From NCBI RefSeq assembly GCF_001975825.1, contig NZ_MTKN01000009.1:16316-80315 (forward strand): 64,000 nt of DNA. The letters run 5' to 3'. The notes under the pieces are model-generated. The model had not been told where the DNA came from. It did no database searches and saw nothing but the letters and a program-made list of their open reading frames with translations. Below are positions 52,831 to 63,300 of the stretch, one piece after another; the first letter of the stretch is position 1; each line of letters starts with the position of its first letter. The position numbers were made by a program, and so were the translations under genes. This DNA comes from [Flexibacter] sp. ATCC 35208. Lineage in GTDB: Bacteria > Bacteroidota > Bacteroidia > Chitinophagales > Chitinophagaceae.

Positions 52831-53515
52831 TAATCACCTGGTAAAGCTGAAGATACACTCCTTCCCCAACCGTGACTTTACGGGTGCAGAAACGGTATTT
52901 ACCGTGCCTGTAAACCCGGAGTCATTCACCAAAAACTACAAGGTTGACCTGGATGAAAGAAGAGGGCATGGCAACAGTGGTACGGATGTACGATTCAAAT
53001 CGACTGCACCTGAAGAGTTGCGGCTTGAATTTATCCTCGATGGTACCGGCACCATGGAAGGTTACCTCGATGCACTGAAGACAGTGCCTGTACACGACCA
53101 GCTACAGTCATTTCTGAAATGCGTGTACAACATGGACGGCAATATTCACCGCCCACGTTTCCTGCTCATCATCTGGGGATCAGAGATTAAGTTTCGCTGC
53201 GTACTCTCCAATCTTGATATCAATCATACCCTCTTTACACCAGAAGGTAATCCACTGCGTGTAAAGCTGAATGCCACCTTCCTGAACTATGTAGCCAGAC
53301 AGGAACGACTGGCACAGGACAGGCAAAGCTCCCCTGACCTGACCCACTATAGAAAGGTAGTACAGGGAGACAGGCTGGACAACCTGACCAATACTATTTA
53401 TAACGATCCCGCCTATGTGATGCAGGTGGCGAAGGTAAATGGCCTGAGCACCATCCGTAGCGTCAAAGCAGGTTCCGAACTTTATTTTCCACCCTTTGAC
53501 CAAACTGAAAAGTAA
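52820..53515 (+). CDS. eCIS LysM-containing baseplate protein (Pvc7/Afp7-like)
   Basis: A 231-aa protein. The N-terminal part (KLKIHSFPNRDFTGAETVFT, VNPESFTKNYKVDLDERRGH, LEFILDGTGTMEGYLDALKT) matches the CIS tube-associated LysM protein family. The C-terminal LysM spans about 175-226 (YRKVVQGDRLDNLTNTIYND, ending LYFPPFD). It links the initiating tube ring to the spike. It shares its last base with the ATG of the spike gene (TAATG). Confidence 0.93.
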   Translation: MSDNNHLVKLKIHSFPNRDFTGAETVFTVPVNPESFTKNYKVDLDERRGHGNSGTDVRFKSTAPEELRLEFILDGTGTMEGYLDALKTVPVHDQLQSFLKCVYNMDGNIHRPRFLLIIWGSEIKFRCVLSNLDINHTLFTPEGNPLRVKLNATFLNYVARQERLAQDRQSSPDLTHYRKVVQGDRLDNLTNTIYNDPAYVMQVAKVNGLSTIRSVKAGSELYFPPFDQTEK

Positions 53516-55287
53516 TGGAAGAAATACTGATACCAAACGACTCACAGCATGATGTAGCTACCTATACGCTACTCGTGGATGGTACAGCAGTATCACCGGA
53601 CTACCAGATCCTTTCCATTACTGTTACCAAAGAAATTAACCGCATTCCCATGGCGCGTATTATTCTGCGCGATGGGGAAGCTGCCGATAAAACATTTGCC
53701 ATCAGTGATGAAGACCTGTTTGTACCAGGCAAAAGTATTGTGATCCGGATAGGAAGAGATGGCGACAATCAACAGGTATTCAAAGGCATTATTACCCGTC
53801 ATGCCATCAAGATCAAAGAGAATGGCAATGGGGAACTACATATTGAATGCAGGGACGATGCCATGCGCATGACACTGGGCAGGCATAGCCGCTACTTTGA
53901 ACAGGTAAAGGACAGTGAGGTATATGACGCACTCATTAGCAAATATGGGCTTAGCAGTGACACACAGGCTACTACCCTTACACATAAAGAACTGGTGCAG
54001 CATCACCTGAGTGACTGGGATTTCATGCTGCTGCGCGCAGAAGCCAATAGCATGCTGGTGAATGTAGACGATGGAAAGGTGACTATTAAAAAACCGGATA
54101 CCAGTGCAGCTCCTGTATTACAGGTCAGCTATGGTTCATCAGTTCTCGAATTTGAAGCAGACATCGATGCGCGCAGGCAATGGAAAAACGTAGCTGCCCG
54201 CTCATGGGATTACAGCAACCAGCAGGTATTTCAGGCGGATACGGACAGTGTTTCCTTTTCCGAACATGGTAACCTGAGTGGACAGGATCTTTCTACAGCC
54301 ATGAAGCAATTGCCTTTTGAGCTGCATCACAGCGGTCACCGACTGGAACAGGAATTACAGGATTGGGTGAAGGGTACTATGCTGAAAAGCCGTATGAGTA
54401 AGATCAGGGGGAGAGCACGTTTCAGTGGTTTTTCCACCATCAAACCCGGTGATATGGTGAAACTGGATGGCGTAGGTAACCGGTTCAAAGGCAATGCGTT
54501 TGTAACAGCAGTCAGACAGGAACTGGGCAAAGGTATGTGGGATACGCATATTCAGTTTGGCCTCGATCCGACCCCGTATGCTTTTGTACACAATGATATG
54601 AACGATGCCCCTGCCGCAGGACTGGCAGGCGGTATCAGTGGCTTACAGATTGGCGTAGTAGTGCAACTGGAAAATGACCCTGACGGACAGGATCGTATCC
54701 TGGTACGCATACCCATGATAGACAATGATGCACAGGGTATATGGACACGGGTAGCGAGCCTGGATGCCGGCAAAGACAGAGGCGCATACTTCCGGCCGGA
54801 GATAGGTGATGAGGTGATTGTAGGGTTTATCAACGATGATCCCCGCGATGCCGTAGTATTAGGCATGTTGCATAGCAGTGCCAAGCCCGCACCTATCAAA
54901 GCACAGGATGCAAATAATGAAAAAGGATTTACCACCCGCAGTAAAATGCACATCTCATTTAACGATGATACCAAAACCATCAGCATCGATACGCCAGCCG
55001 GCAATAAGATTGTACTGGATGAAGCAGGCCAGCAAATCACTATTACAGATCAGAACAGCAATAAGGTGACCATGGATTCGCAGGGTGTGAGCATGGAAAG
55101 CCCGATGGACATCAAGCTCAAAGCAGGTGGGAACCTGAGCCTGGAAGCAGCTGCATCTTTAAGTATTAAAGCGGCTTCGCTTTCTATGCAGGCCAGTGCA
55201 GATGCACAGATTTCCGGTGGAGCAAGTACCAAGCTTTCATCCAGTGGTATTACTGAAATAACAGGATCATTAGTTAAAATAAACTGA
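53515..55287 (+). CDS. eCIS VgrG-like spike/hub protein (Pvc8/Afp8-like)
   Basis: A 590-aa protein combining the gp27-like hub (YTLLVDGTAVSPDYQILSIT, KSIVIRIGRDGDNQQVFKGI, GRHSRYFEQVKDSEVYDALI) and gp5-like OB-fold (IGVVVQLENDPDGQDRILVR, GIWTRVASLDAGKDRGAYF, FINDDPRDAVVLGMLHSSAK). The C-terminal needle (residues about 485-590) has repeated short strands (MESPMDIKLKAGGNLSLEAA, SIKAASLSMQASADAQ). The trimeric needle tip takes the PAAR protein encoded next. It has no extension that would suggest an attached effector. Confidence 0.95.
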   Translation: MEEILIPNDSQHDVATYTLLVDGTAVSPDYQILSITVTKEINRIPMARIILRDGEAADKTFAISDEDLFVPGKSIVIRIGRDGDNQQVFKGIITRHAIKIKENGNGELHIECRDDAMRMTLGRHSRYFEQVKDSEVYDALISKYGLSSDTQATTLTHKELVQHHLSDWDFMLLRAEANSMLVNVDDGKVTIKKPDTSAAPVLQVSYGSSVLEFEADIDARRQWKNVAARSWDYSNQQVFQADTDSVSFSEHGNLSGQDLSTAMKQLPFELHHSGHRLEQELQDWVKGTMLKSRMSKIRGRARFSGFSTIKPGDMVKLDGVGNRFKGNAFVTAVRQELGKGMWDTHIQFGLDPTPYAFVHNDMNDAPAAGLAGGISGLQIGVVVQLENDPDGQDRILVRIPMIDNDAQGIWTRVASLDAGKDRGAYFRPEIGDEVIVGFINDDPRDAVVLGMLHSSAKPAPIKAQDANNEKGFTTRSKMHISFNDDTKTISIDTPAGNKIVLDEAGQQITITDQNSNKVTMDSQGVSMESPMDIKLKAGGNLSLEAAASLSIKAASLSMQASADAQISGGASTKLSSSGITEITGSLVKIN

Positions 55288-55288
55288 T

Positions 55289-55582
55289 ATGCCGCCAGCA
55301 GCAAGAATATCGGATATGCACACCTGTCCACTGGTAAATCCGGGTCCGGTGCCACATGTAGGTGGTCCTGTAACCGGGCCGGGTATACCTACCGTAATGA
55401 TTGGCGGTATGCCAGCTGCGGTAGTAGGCGATATCCTGGTATGTACCGGGCCGCCTGATACCATTGTGAAAGGCTCTGCCACCGTGCTTATAGGAGGACG
55501 ACCTGCAGCACGTATGGGTGATAATACAGCCCATGGCGGCGTGATTGTAGCAGGTTTTCCTACTGTGATGATAGGAGGATAA
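55289..55582 (+). CDS. eCIS PAAR tip protein
   Basis: A 97-aa PAAR-type protein. The glycine/proline-rich repeats (GGPVTGPGIPTVMIGGMPAA, then VVGDILVCTGPPDTIVKGSA and a later GFPTVMIGG) with metal ligands (His and Cys at DMHTCP, Cys in LVCTG, His in NTAHGG) form the sharp cone capping the spike. It starts 1 base after the spike stop. No extra toxin domain is fused. Confidence 0.93.
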   Translation: MPPAARISDMHTCPLVNPGPVPHVGGPVTGPGIPTVMIGGMPAAVVGDILVCTGPPDTIVKGSATVLIGGRPAARMGDNTAHGGVIVAGFPTVMIGG

Positions 55583-55597
55583 TTAAAAAATGACAAC

Positions 55598-56023
55598 ATG
55601 AGCACAATAGTAAACTCATTTCTTGGCCGTGGATGGTCCTTCCCTCCCACCTTTAACCAGCAAACGGGTGCGGTGGAACTGGTGAGCGACTATGAGGATA
55701 TTCACGAAAGCCTCAACATCCTGCTGAGTACCAGCCTGGGAGAAAGAGTGATGCAACCCAAGTATGGCTGTAACCTCAATGACTATTTGTTTGAACCTCT
55801 GAGCAGCTCGATGATCGGTTATATCAAAGACAGGGTGCAGACAGCCATCCTGCTATATGAACCCCGCATCATTGCTGATAAGATTGCTGTGACGGCAGAC
55901 AGCTCTTTTGACCTGATAGAAGGCCGGTTCACCATTTCGATTGAATACACCGTACCTGAAACAAACTCCCGTTTCAACTATGTGTACGATTACTACAAGA
56001 ACGAGGCATTAAAGCCAGTATAA
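55598..56023 (+). CDS. eCIS gp25-like baseplate wedge (Pvc9/Afp9-like)
   Basis: A 141-aa protein with the gp25 pattern: LGRGWSFPPTFNQQTGAVEL, YEDIHESLNILLSTSLGERV, then MQPKYGCNLNDYLFEPL and FTISIEYTVPETNSRFNYVY. It initiates sheath assembly with the wedge proteins. It lies between PAAR and the first large baseplate gene, as in Afp/PVC clusters, apart from the swap of PAAR and gp25 order. Confidence 0.93.
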   Translation: MSTIVNSFLGRGWSFPPTFNQQTGAVELVSDYEDIHESLNILLSTSLGERVMQPKYGCNLNDYLFEPLSSSMIGYIKDRVQTAILLYEPRIIADKIAVTADSSFDLIEGRFTISIEYTVPETNSRFNYVYDYYKNEALKPV

Positions 56024-56036
56024 AGAATCAATAACT

Positions 56037-59000
56037 ATGGAATGCATTCATCTGCTACATCCATTTCAACATGATCCCGGCACCAGCCAGCATCAACGTG
56101 TACTGGACGATCTATTGTCCAGCACTACACAGATTGATGGCAGGCAGTTGTCCGATCTGCTGGATTATTTCGTACAGTTGTCCCGGCACGTAAACTATTA
56201 CGATGCCCAGGGCGATGTACTGATCAATGCCGGCGACTGGCAGGCTTTTTTCAGAAATAGTACGCCCTTTACGCTGAGTGCGATCAATAAATACAACCTG
56301 CCTGGTAAGAAAGAAAAACTGGACGGGTATTATTATCTCTTTGGTAAGAAACCCTCTGCCAGAGGACTACAACTACTTTTACAATACACGTGGTATTATA
56401 CCATCAGTCGTGTAGATACCTGGTACCAGCAGGTAAAAGATAACGGATTGACATTGGAGCCGCTATTGCTACATGTGATCAAAGATAAACTGCACAATAG
56501 CCTGGTAGAATTTATTGCGCTGGATAATGCGGCCGCTTCCCTGTTTGCCATTAAAAGAATTGATTTTCGTCCTTACTATGAAAGTGACTATTGGGATCTG
56601 GAAATAGACGATCTGTATGGGGTATCATCATTGACCAGTATCACTGATATTGCCGCTGCTGTGGTGAATGTATTCAATAGCTGTGAGCAGGTGATAGATA
56701 GTATCAGCACTGCAGCTGCGGCTGATATTGAGAATAGCTTATTGCCATTAAAAGCAGCGTTGCAACAGCAGCACACACCACACCTGGGCTTGTTGTTTGC
56801 CTTCCTGAAGTTGTTCCATTACTTGCAGGATGATTTGAATAGTTTTGCGAAGAAACACCTTGACTTCTTTTATCAACAGGTATTACAACTAAAACCACGA
56901 CCTGCACAACCTGACCAGGTGCATATACTTGTAGATATTCAGCAGCAGCTGGAGCAATACAGGTTGCAAGCCGGATTGCTGGTAAAAGATGGGAAAGACA
57001 ATAACAAAGCAGAGGTACTCTTTTCGCTGGACAATGAGCTGGTGGCTAATAAAGCGCAGGTCGCAGATGTACGTACCCTCTTTGTGAGCAATGGCGTGTA
57101 TATGGCGCCGAATGCACTATTTGCTGATGGCGTGTCGAAGGGTACACCAGATAGCTGGCCTACTATGGGCAGTCATTTTAGTAAATACATTGACCCTGAA
57201 CAGAAATTTACTTACCCATATCCACATGCAAGGTTAGGGTTCATATTAGCTTCTCCTGTGTTGCTGCTGAATGAGGGAAAGCGTACGATTACAATAAAAT
57301 TAGCTTGTACTTTAACAGATGCTACGGATCTATACAGCACTGTAGCAGGGTTGATTCAACAGACTTACTATTATATCAGCAAGCCTCTTATCGGGCAGGC
57401 GGTAAAACGGGGTATCAGCTCCGCACTGGAAGCCAACCTATTTACCTTTCTGCTGGAAAAACCTACCCAAACGCTGTGTTATAACCCACAGCTGAAATAC
57501 AACTACGATGCACTGATCACCAAAGCGGAATTTGACAGTCTGAATACCGGTGATACACTGAAAGATATTTTCCCGCCACAGAAGGCGCTGAATGTATCTT
57601 TCAGTGGAAAAGACAAATGGCTGGATGCAGATGATCTGAGCATTACACTCGATCCGGCATTGAATGGGGATCAGTTTTCTATTACCATCAATGCTATACT
57701 ACAACCTGCCAGTCCTGCCATCGCCTTTTACGACAAGGACAAGTTAAAAGAAGACTTTAACACCACACAACCAGTAGTAAAGGTATTGCTGAATGACCTG
57801 ATCGCCATGCGGCTACCAGGGAGTAAGCAGTCTGAAAATAACTGTTGTTTGTCGGTGCCGCCCACAACGGATGATGTAGAGGTATCGCTGTATTATTTCT
57901 TCAAGCATGTTATTTTAAAAGATAACAATATTGATGTGACCGTATGTGGGTTGAAGAATTTCATTGTGCAGAATGACGATAGTCCGATGGACATCAATGG
58001 AATTATCTATCCATTCAGTTCAAGGCCACGGTTGGGTTCACATTTTATTTTGAGTTCCAAAGAGATCTTTAATAAGAACTGGACAGCCATTAACTTAAGG
58101 CTGAACTGGAAAGATAAACCGGCTAGCCTGGAAACTTATTATCATGGGTATGAAGATCTGACTACCACCCCTATTATCAACACAGCAGATTTTAATGAAA
58201 ATAATTTTCTCTTCTCTGCGGATTTCCTGGATCATGGTAGCTGGAGGGCGTATAATGCTTCCAAAAAACTATTTAGCAGCGACACGCCGGGTGATAAATT
58301 CTGTGGCAATGATGGACCTTTGTACTTCTTCAATTTCAAGAGGAGCAACTTTACCGGTGTCAACCCCTATAAAAGGAATGATGACCTCAGTTATACAGAT
58401 GCAGTTTATACCAATGCGGCACAGGATGGATTTCTACGCCTGACATTGGCTTCTGCCAAAAACCTGGATTTCCAGCATTCCCGGTATTCTTATGTATTGA
58501 CCAGGCAGATGCTGGCACTGGGTAAATACCCTGAAATATATGTAGGACCTGTTTATGATGGCATTTCTCCAAGTGGCACCTCTACGGCACAGGTATTGAC
58601 CTTTGATGAGGTATTTGACGCTGTAAAGCACTCTTATGAGCTAACAACGAACATTCGTAACAGAGCAGATCAGCTGATCGATAAACTGTGGACGAAATAT
58701 CCGGATACACCCAATACGCCTGTTGATTTCTCTGATGGGGAATATAAACTGGCATTAGGTGATCCACCTCCTGCGGGGAAGCTACCTTTTCCACCTGCTG
58801 CTTTCCCTTTGTATCCGAATGGTGTACCTGACAATGCACCGCTGTGGGATGGATACAATCTAAAGCGCATGATCGACTATGAAGAAGATCAGATCTTAAA
58901 ACCTACGTATGATAAGATCGTAAAGCTGCAGAATATTCGGGTAGTGATCCCTAATGAGCCGTATACGCCACAGATCAAAGGGATCTCGCTGGATTATACT

Positions 59001-60356
59001 GCTACTGCGACGATCAAAGATATTGACCTGATACATCTGCATCCATATACAGGCACGTATCAGCCGGTGAGTAACACATCCAGTCCTACGCTGTTTCCGT
59101 TATTCACTGATGAAGGAAATTTATTCATCGGCCTGAAAGACCTTCAGCCGGGCAATAACCTGAGTGTATTGTTCCAGCTGGCAGAAGCTACCGCCGATTC
59201 TGAAGCCGAACGGCAGACCGTGCAATGGTACTACCTGGACAACAACCAGTGGAAGCCTTTGCGTACAGGGTTTGAAGTGCTGGATGATGCAACTGACGGA
59301 CTGACCACATCCGGCATCATCCAGTTCTCCCTGCCGGCTAATATGACGAACGAAAACACCATTTTGCCTTCCGGACTGCACTGGATCAAAGCGGCTATTC
59401 CATTCAACAGCAGGTCAGTGGCAGAGACGATTGGTATTCATACACAGGCTGTGAGGGTAACGTTTACAAACGATGCCGCCAATGATAAAATGCGACTGGC
59501 CACACCTCTGGATGGCAACCAGATCTCCAAACTGAAAGATGCGGATGCAAAAGTGAAGAAGATCTCCCAGCCTTATCCTTCTTTTGGTGGCAGTGTACCG
59601 GAAGAACAGGGTCAGTATTATGTAAGGGTGAGCGAGTTGCTGCGTCACAAAGGAAGAGCTATTCAGAAGTTCGACTATGAGCGGATTGTACTCGATGCTT
59701 TTCCACAGGTATTCAAAGTAAAATGCATCAATCATAGTCATGCACTGGATGCCGCAGCATTTACCAACGACTTCCCGATGGCACCGGGGCATGTGCTGGT
59801 AGCGGTAATTCCTGATCTGAACAAGCTGAAGGCATCGCAGGCTTTTGAACCCAAAGCACCATTGAGCCTGTTGGAGAAAATACAGGAAAGTCTGCAAAAG
59901 GTATCCTCACCTTTTGTAAAGCTAAAGGTGAGGAATCCCAGGTATGAAAAGGTGAATGCCTGTATACAGGTGAAGCTCTATCCCGGAAAAGACAAAGGTT
60001 ATTATAAAGATAAACTGGCTGCCGACCTGCGGGAATTCCTGGCACCATGGGCGGTAGGTGTGTATGATAAACTCAGCTTTGGACAGTGTATATATAGATC
60101 AGATATTGTCTATTTCCTTGAAACAAGAGATTATGTAGATTATGTACAGGACCTGCGGCTATGGCATGCAGGAGATCCTAATGGTACTGATGTCACGAAT
60201 GTGTGCCCCATTACCCCACGTAGTATTCTCATAGCCGGCGATGTGGAAGTAAACATCCCGGATGATGAAGATGAAAACTGGGACCGCGAATTTACCTGCG
60301 GTAATCAGCCTACGCCTGTTATGCAATATTGTGAAGATTCCGTAACCCCCAAATAA
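56037..60356 (+). CDS. eCIS large baseplate protein 1 (Pvc11-like, J-type)
   Basis: A 1439-aa protein, long for the family (about 650-1000 residues in Afp11/Pvc11). The N-terminal half is unique (residues about 1-270 helical) with a repeated QQQLEQYRLQAGLLVKDGKD-like text. The C-terminal part has the baseplate J/Afp11 marks VRVSELLRHKGRAIQKFDYE then RIVLDAFPQVFKVKCINHSH, with KLKVRNPRYEKVNACIQVKL and FGQCIYRSDIVYFLE near the end. These form the wedge ring that controls firing. The last 30 residues are acidic. It is probably partner of the next gene. Confidence 0.85.
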   Translation: MECIHLLHPFQHDPGTSQHQRVLDDLLSSTTQIDGRQLSDLLDYFVQLSRHVNYYDAQGDVLINAGDWQAFFRNSTPFTLSAINKYNLPGKKEKLDGYYYLFGKKPSARGLQLLLQYTWYYTISRVDTWYQQVKDNGLTLEPLLLHVIKDKLHNSLVEFIALDNAAASLFAIKRIDFRPYYESDYWDLEIDDLYGVSSLTSITDIAAAVVNVFNSCEQVIDSISTAAAADIENSLLPLKAALQQQHTPHLGLLFAFLKLFHYLQDDLNSFAKKHLDFFYQQVLQLKPRPAQPDQVHILVDIQQQLEQYRLQAGLLVKDGKDNNKAEVLFSLDNELVANKAQVADVRTLFVSNGVYMAPNALFADGVSKGTPDSWPTMGSHFSKYIDPEQKFTYPYPHARLGFILASPVLLLNEGKRTITIKLACTLTDATDLYSTVAGLIQQTYYYISKPLIGQAVKRGISSALEANLFTFLLEKPTQTLCYNPQLKYNYDALITKAEFDSLNTGDTLKDIFPPQKALNVSFSGKDKWLDADDLSITLDPALNGDQFSITINAILQPASPAIAFYDKDKLKEDFNTTQPVVKVLLNDLIAMRLPGSKQSENNCCLSVPPTTDDVEVSLYYFFKHVILKDNNIDVTVCGLKNFIVQNDDSPMDINGIIYPFSSRPRLGSHFILSSKEIFNKNWTAINLRLNWKDKPASLETYYHGYEDLTTTPIINTADFNENNFLFSADFLDHGSWRAYNASKKLFSSDTPGDKFCGNDGPLYFFNFKRSNFTGVNPYKRNDDLSYTDAVYTNAAQDGFLRLTLASAKNLDFQHSRYSYVLTRQMLALGKYPEIYVGPVYDGISPSGTSTAQVLTFDEVFDAVKHSYELTTNIRNRADQLIDKLWTKYPDTPNTPVDFSDGEYKLALGDPPPAGKLPFPPAAFPLYPNGVPDNAPLWDGYNLKRMIDYEEDQILKPTYDKIVKLQNIRVVIPNEPYTPQIKGISLDYTATATIKDIDLIHLHPYTGTYQPVSNTSSPTLFPLFTDEGNLFIGLKDLQPGNNLSVLFQLAEATADSEAERQTVQWYYLDNNQWKPLRTGFEVLDDATDGLTTSGIIQFSLPANMTNENTILPSGLHWIKAAIPFNSRSVAETIGIHTQAVRVTFTNDAANDKMRLATPLDGNQISKLKDADAKVKKISQPYPSFGGSVPEEQGQYYVRVSELLRHKGRAIQKFDYERIVLDAFPQVFKVKCINHSHALDAAAFTNDFPMAPGHVLVAVIPDLNKLKASQAFEPKAPLSLLEKIQESLQKVSSPFVKLKVRNPRYEKVNACIQVKLYPGKDKGYYKDKLAADLREFLAPWAVGVYDKLSFGQCIYRSDIVYFLETRDYVDYVQDLRLWHAGDPNGTDVTNVCPITPRSILIAGDVEVNIPDDEDENWDREFTCGNQPTPVMQYCEDSVTPK

Positions 60357-60366
60357 GTAAGCCCCC

Positions 60367-63300
60367 ATGGCAGATGTTTTAAACGATACGACAGTCATCA
60401 GTAAGCAAAATGCCGGCTTCCCGGACTACCTGGATTTTACAAGGTTGAGATCGGAAGGGATCGGTTACCTCGCACAATTATCCGGTAAGATCTGGACGGA
60501 TCATAACGTACATGATCCAGGTATTACTATACTGGAAACACTTTGCTATGCATTGCTGGATTTGGGTTATCGTACCAATCTGCCAGCGGTAGATCTGTTT
60601 ACACCGGCGCCCGGCAGTGGTGCTAAGGATAGTAACTTTTTTACCCCTGCGCAGATATTAGGTTGTAATCCTTTGACTATACTGGATTACAGGAAGATGC
60701 TGGTAGATATTGATGGTGTGAGAAATGCGTGGCTGGAGGTAGTAGATGATTTGAATGTACAGCAGTTTTGTGGGAATTACAATGATGAACGAAATGCAAG
60801 GGTATCGCTGAATGGGCTTTACAATGTATATATAGAACTGGAAGAAAACGTAGTGGAAGAAAACGTACTTGCGGAGGTAAAAAAGAGTCTGCTGGCACAT
60901 CGTAACTTCTGTGAGGACTTCCTGAAGATCTATATTTTATGCCGTCAGCCACTGGGTGTGACTGCGGATATAGAATTGGGGAATGGTGCTGATCCTGAAA
61001 AGACGTACCTGGACCTGATGCAACGGTTACAGCATTTCTTCTCTCCTGCTCCGCAATTTTATACATTGCCTCAGTTGCTGGACAAAGGTGTTTCTATGGA
61101 TGAAGCATTTGCAGGAAGACCTTATAATGTGACCAGTAGTCATGGTTTTGTGGATACTACGGAGTTTGAACAAATTATTTTAAGAAAAGAGATCCATACT
61201 TCAGATGTATACAATGTATTGTTGTCTACAACTGGTATCAGCCGGTTACAATCCCTGAGAATAAAATTCTGTGATCGTGATGCGGATGAGCGCTGGAAGA
61301 TATTCCTGCCTGAGAATCATATCCCCTTGTTAAACCCGGCTTGTTGTGCGTTCAGGTTTACAAGAAATGGGATACCTGTAGCATTTGATTTTTCGAAGTA
61401 CAATGATCTGTTGTTAGTAAATTTCAGGTATACGGGTAAGATCACCTATCAGAAAGAGCAGTTGGATGCAGCGATTCCAACAGGGGTATATAGAAAAGAT
61501 CTGGCAGATTATTATTCTATTCAAAATGATTTTCCACGGGTGTATGGTATTGCCAAAGGAGGGCTTTCAGCAAGTGCACCAGCCATGCGTAAGGCGCAGG
61601 CTTTGCAGTTAAAGGGGTACCTGTTATTCTTTGATCAGTTGCTGGCGAACTACCTGACCCAGCTGCAGCATATACGTACGCTGTTTTCTATGTCTGCTCC
61701 GGAAGAGCAGCATACCTATTTTATCAATGGGCTGGATAGTGTGCCAGAACTGGATAAATTACAACGATTTAGTGATGGGTCATTGGGAAATACAGGTGAT
61801 ACCTTGTGTTATCCCATTGATAGATCTGTTATTGATACCGCCGATTTGCAGACGATTGATATTGGCCAGCTGACACCGGCTACTTTTGAAACAACGGCTG
61901 ACAATGCGATTGCGATTGCGCAACTGGAAGATGATTTGCGGAATAATAATGCCACTATTCATGTCATTACACAAAAAGATGGTTGTTGCTTTTACTACAT
62001 CACCAGTTCTGCAACTGATTTTGTATTGATCAGTAAACGTTATTATCCGAATGCAACATCTGCTAATAATGCAGCGACGGCATTGCTGTACATGGGTACA
62101 TTTGATAGTAACTACAATGCATTTTTATATGCGGCGAATACCCGGTATTCATTTGAAATCAGTTTTAACCTGAGTAATTATTCGGCGTATCTGCAACAGA
62201 TAGCTGAGGATGAGAATCAATATGCGGCGCGGAGACAAGGTTTCCTGGATCATTTGTTGTCAAGATTTGCCGAGCAGTTTACGGATTATGCGCTTTTATC
62301 CTATGGGCAGGAGCAGGACCAGGTTCAGGCGAAGGAAAACTTCTTAGGTAATTATAGCGAACTCAGTGCAGACAGAGGTACTGGTTATGATTACAGCCAG
62401 GTAATAGATATTTCTGGTTTTGAACAACGTTTTCTTGCGTTAGCGGGTATAACTGATCATGCCCGGCATACGTTGTGCAACTTTGAGGTAGTGCAGTATG
62501 CAGAACAATACCTGTTCACATTGCCTGTTGGTAAAAATGATTATTTCCGTAGTACACTGAAATATGATACAAGGGCGGAAGCGCAGGAAGCTGCAAAATC
62601 CTTGTTGACACAGCTGGGAGATCAGCAAAACTATTCTACTGAATACCTGGCCCATGAACAGGCTTATGTGATCAGGGCGAACAACGCGATTTTCTCTGTG
62701 AAGCAGCCTTCGGCAGAAACAGCGAATACGGTTATTAATGGATTACAGAGATTATATACTACAGACATCGCCTCTGATGATGTGTATATCTACACATATC
62801 GCTACAATGCTATATTAAAAGACAGTGCCGGGAATAAGGTGAGGATGTTTATTGCCCCTTCGCCGGAAGAACACCAGGCACATACGGTGGCGGTGCAGGA
62901 GATCAGCAAAATCAATGATAACACTGTTTGGGAGGATACAGAGGCTGCATCTGTGCCTATCGGCATATTGGCATTTGATGAAAAGCAGGCGACGACTTTT
63001 ATTGATACAGAGGCTTTCAAGATTGGAGATAATGATATCATTGATAAGCCGGATAAGATGTCTTATACATTGGTAGAGAAGAAAGGGAACCGTTTCAAAT
63101 TCACCCCGCTTGCGGAGTTTGACAATAAGGAGCAGGTGACTGTGCATGCGTTTAGGTTGCTCGTGCTGATGCTGGATACGGCGAATTATTCTATTGCGCA
63201 AGAAACGGATGGAGATAAGTACCTGTTGTCAGTAAAAGATGGTGAAACGCCCATGGCTGTATGTGCGATGGAGACTAATTCAGCAGCAGCGGCTCAGGCA

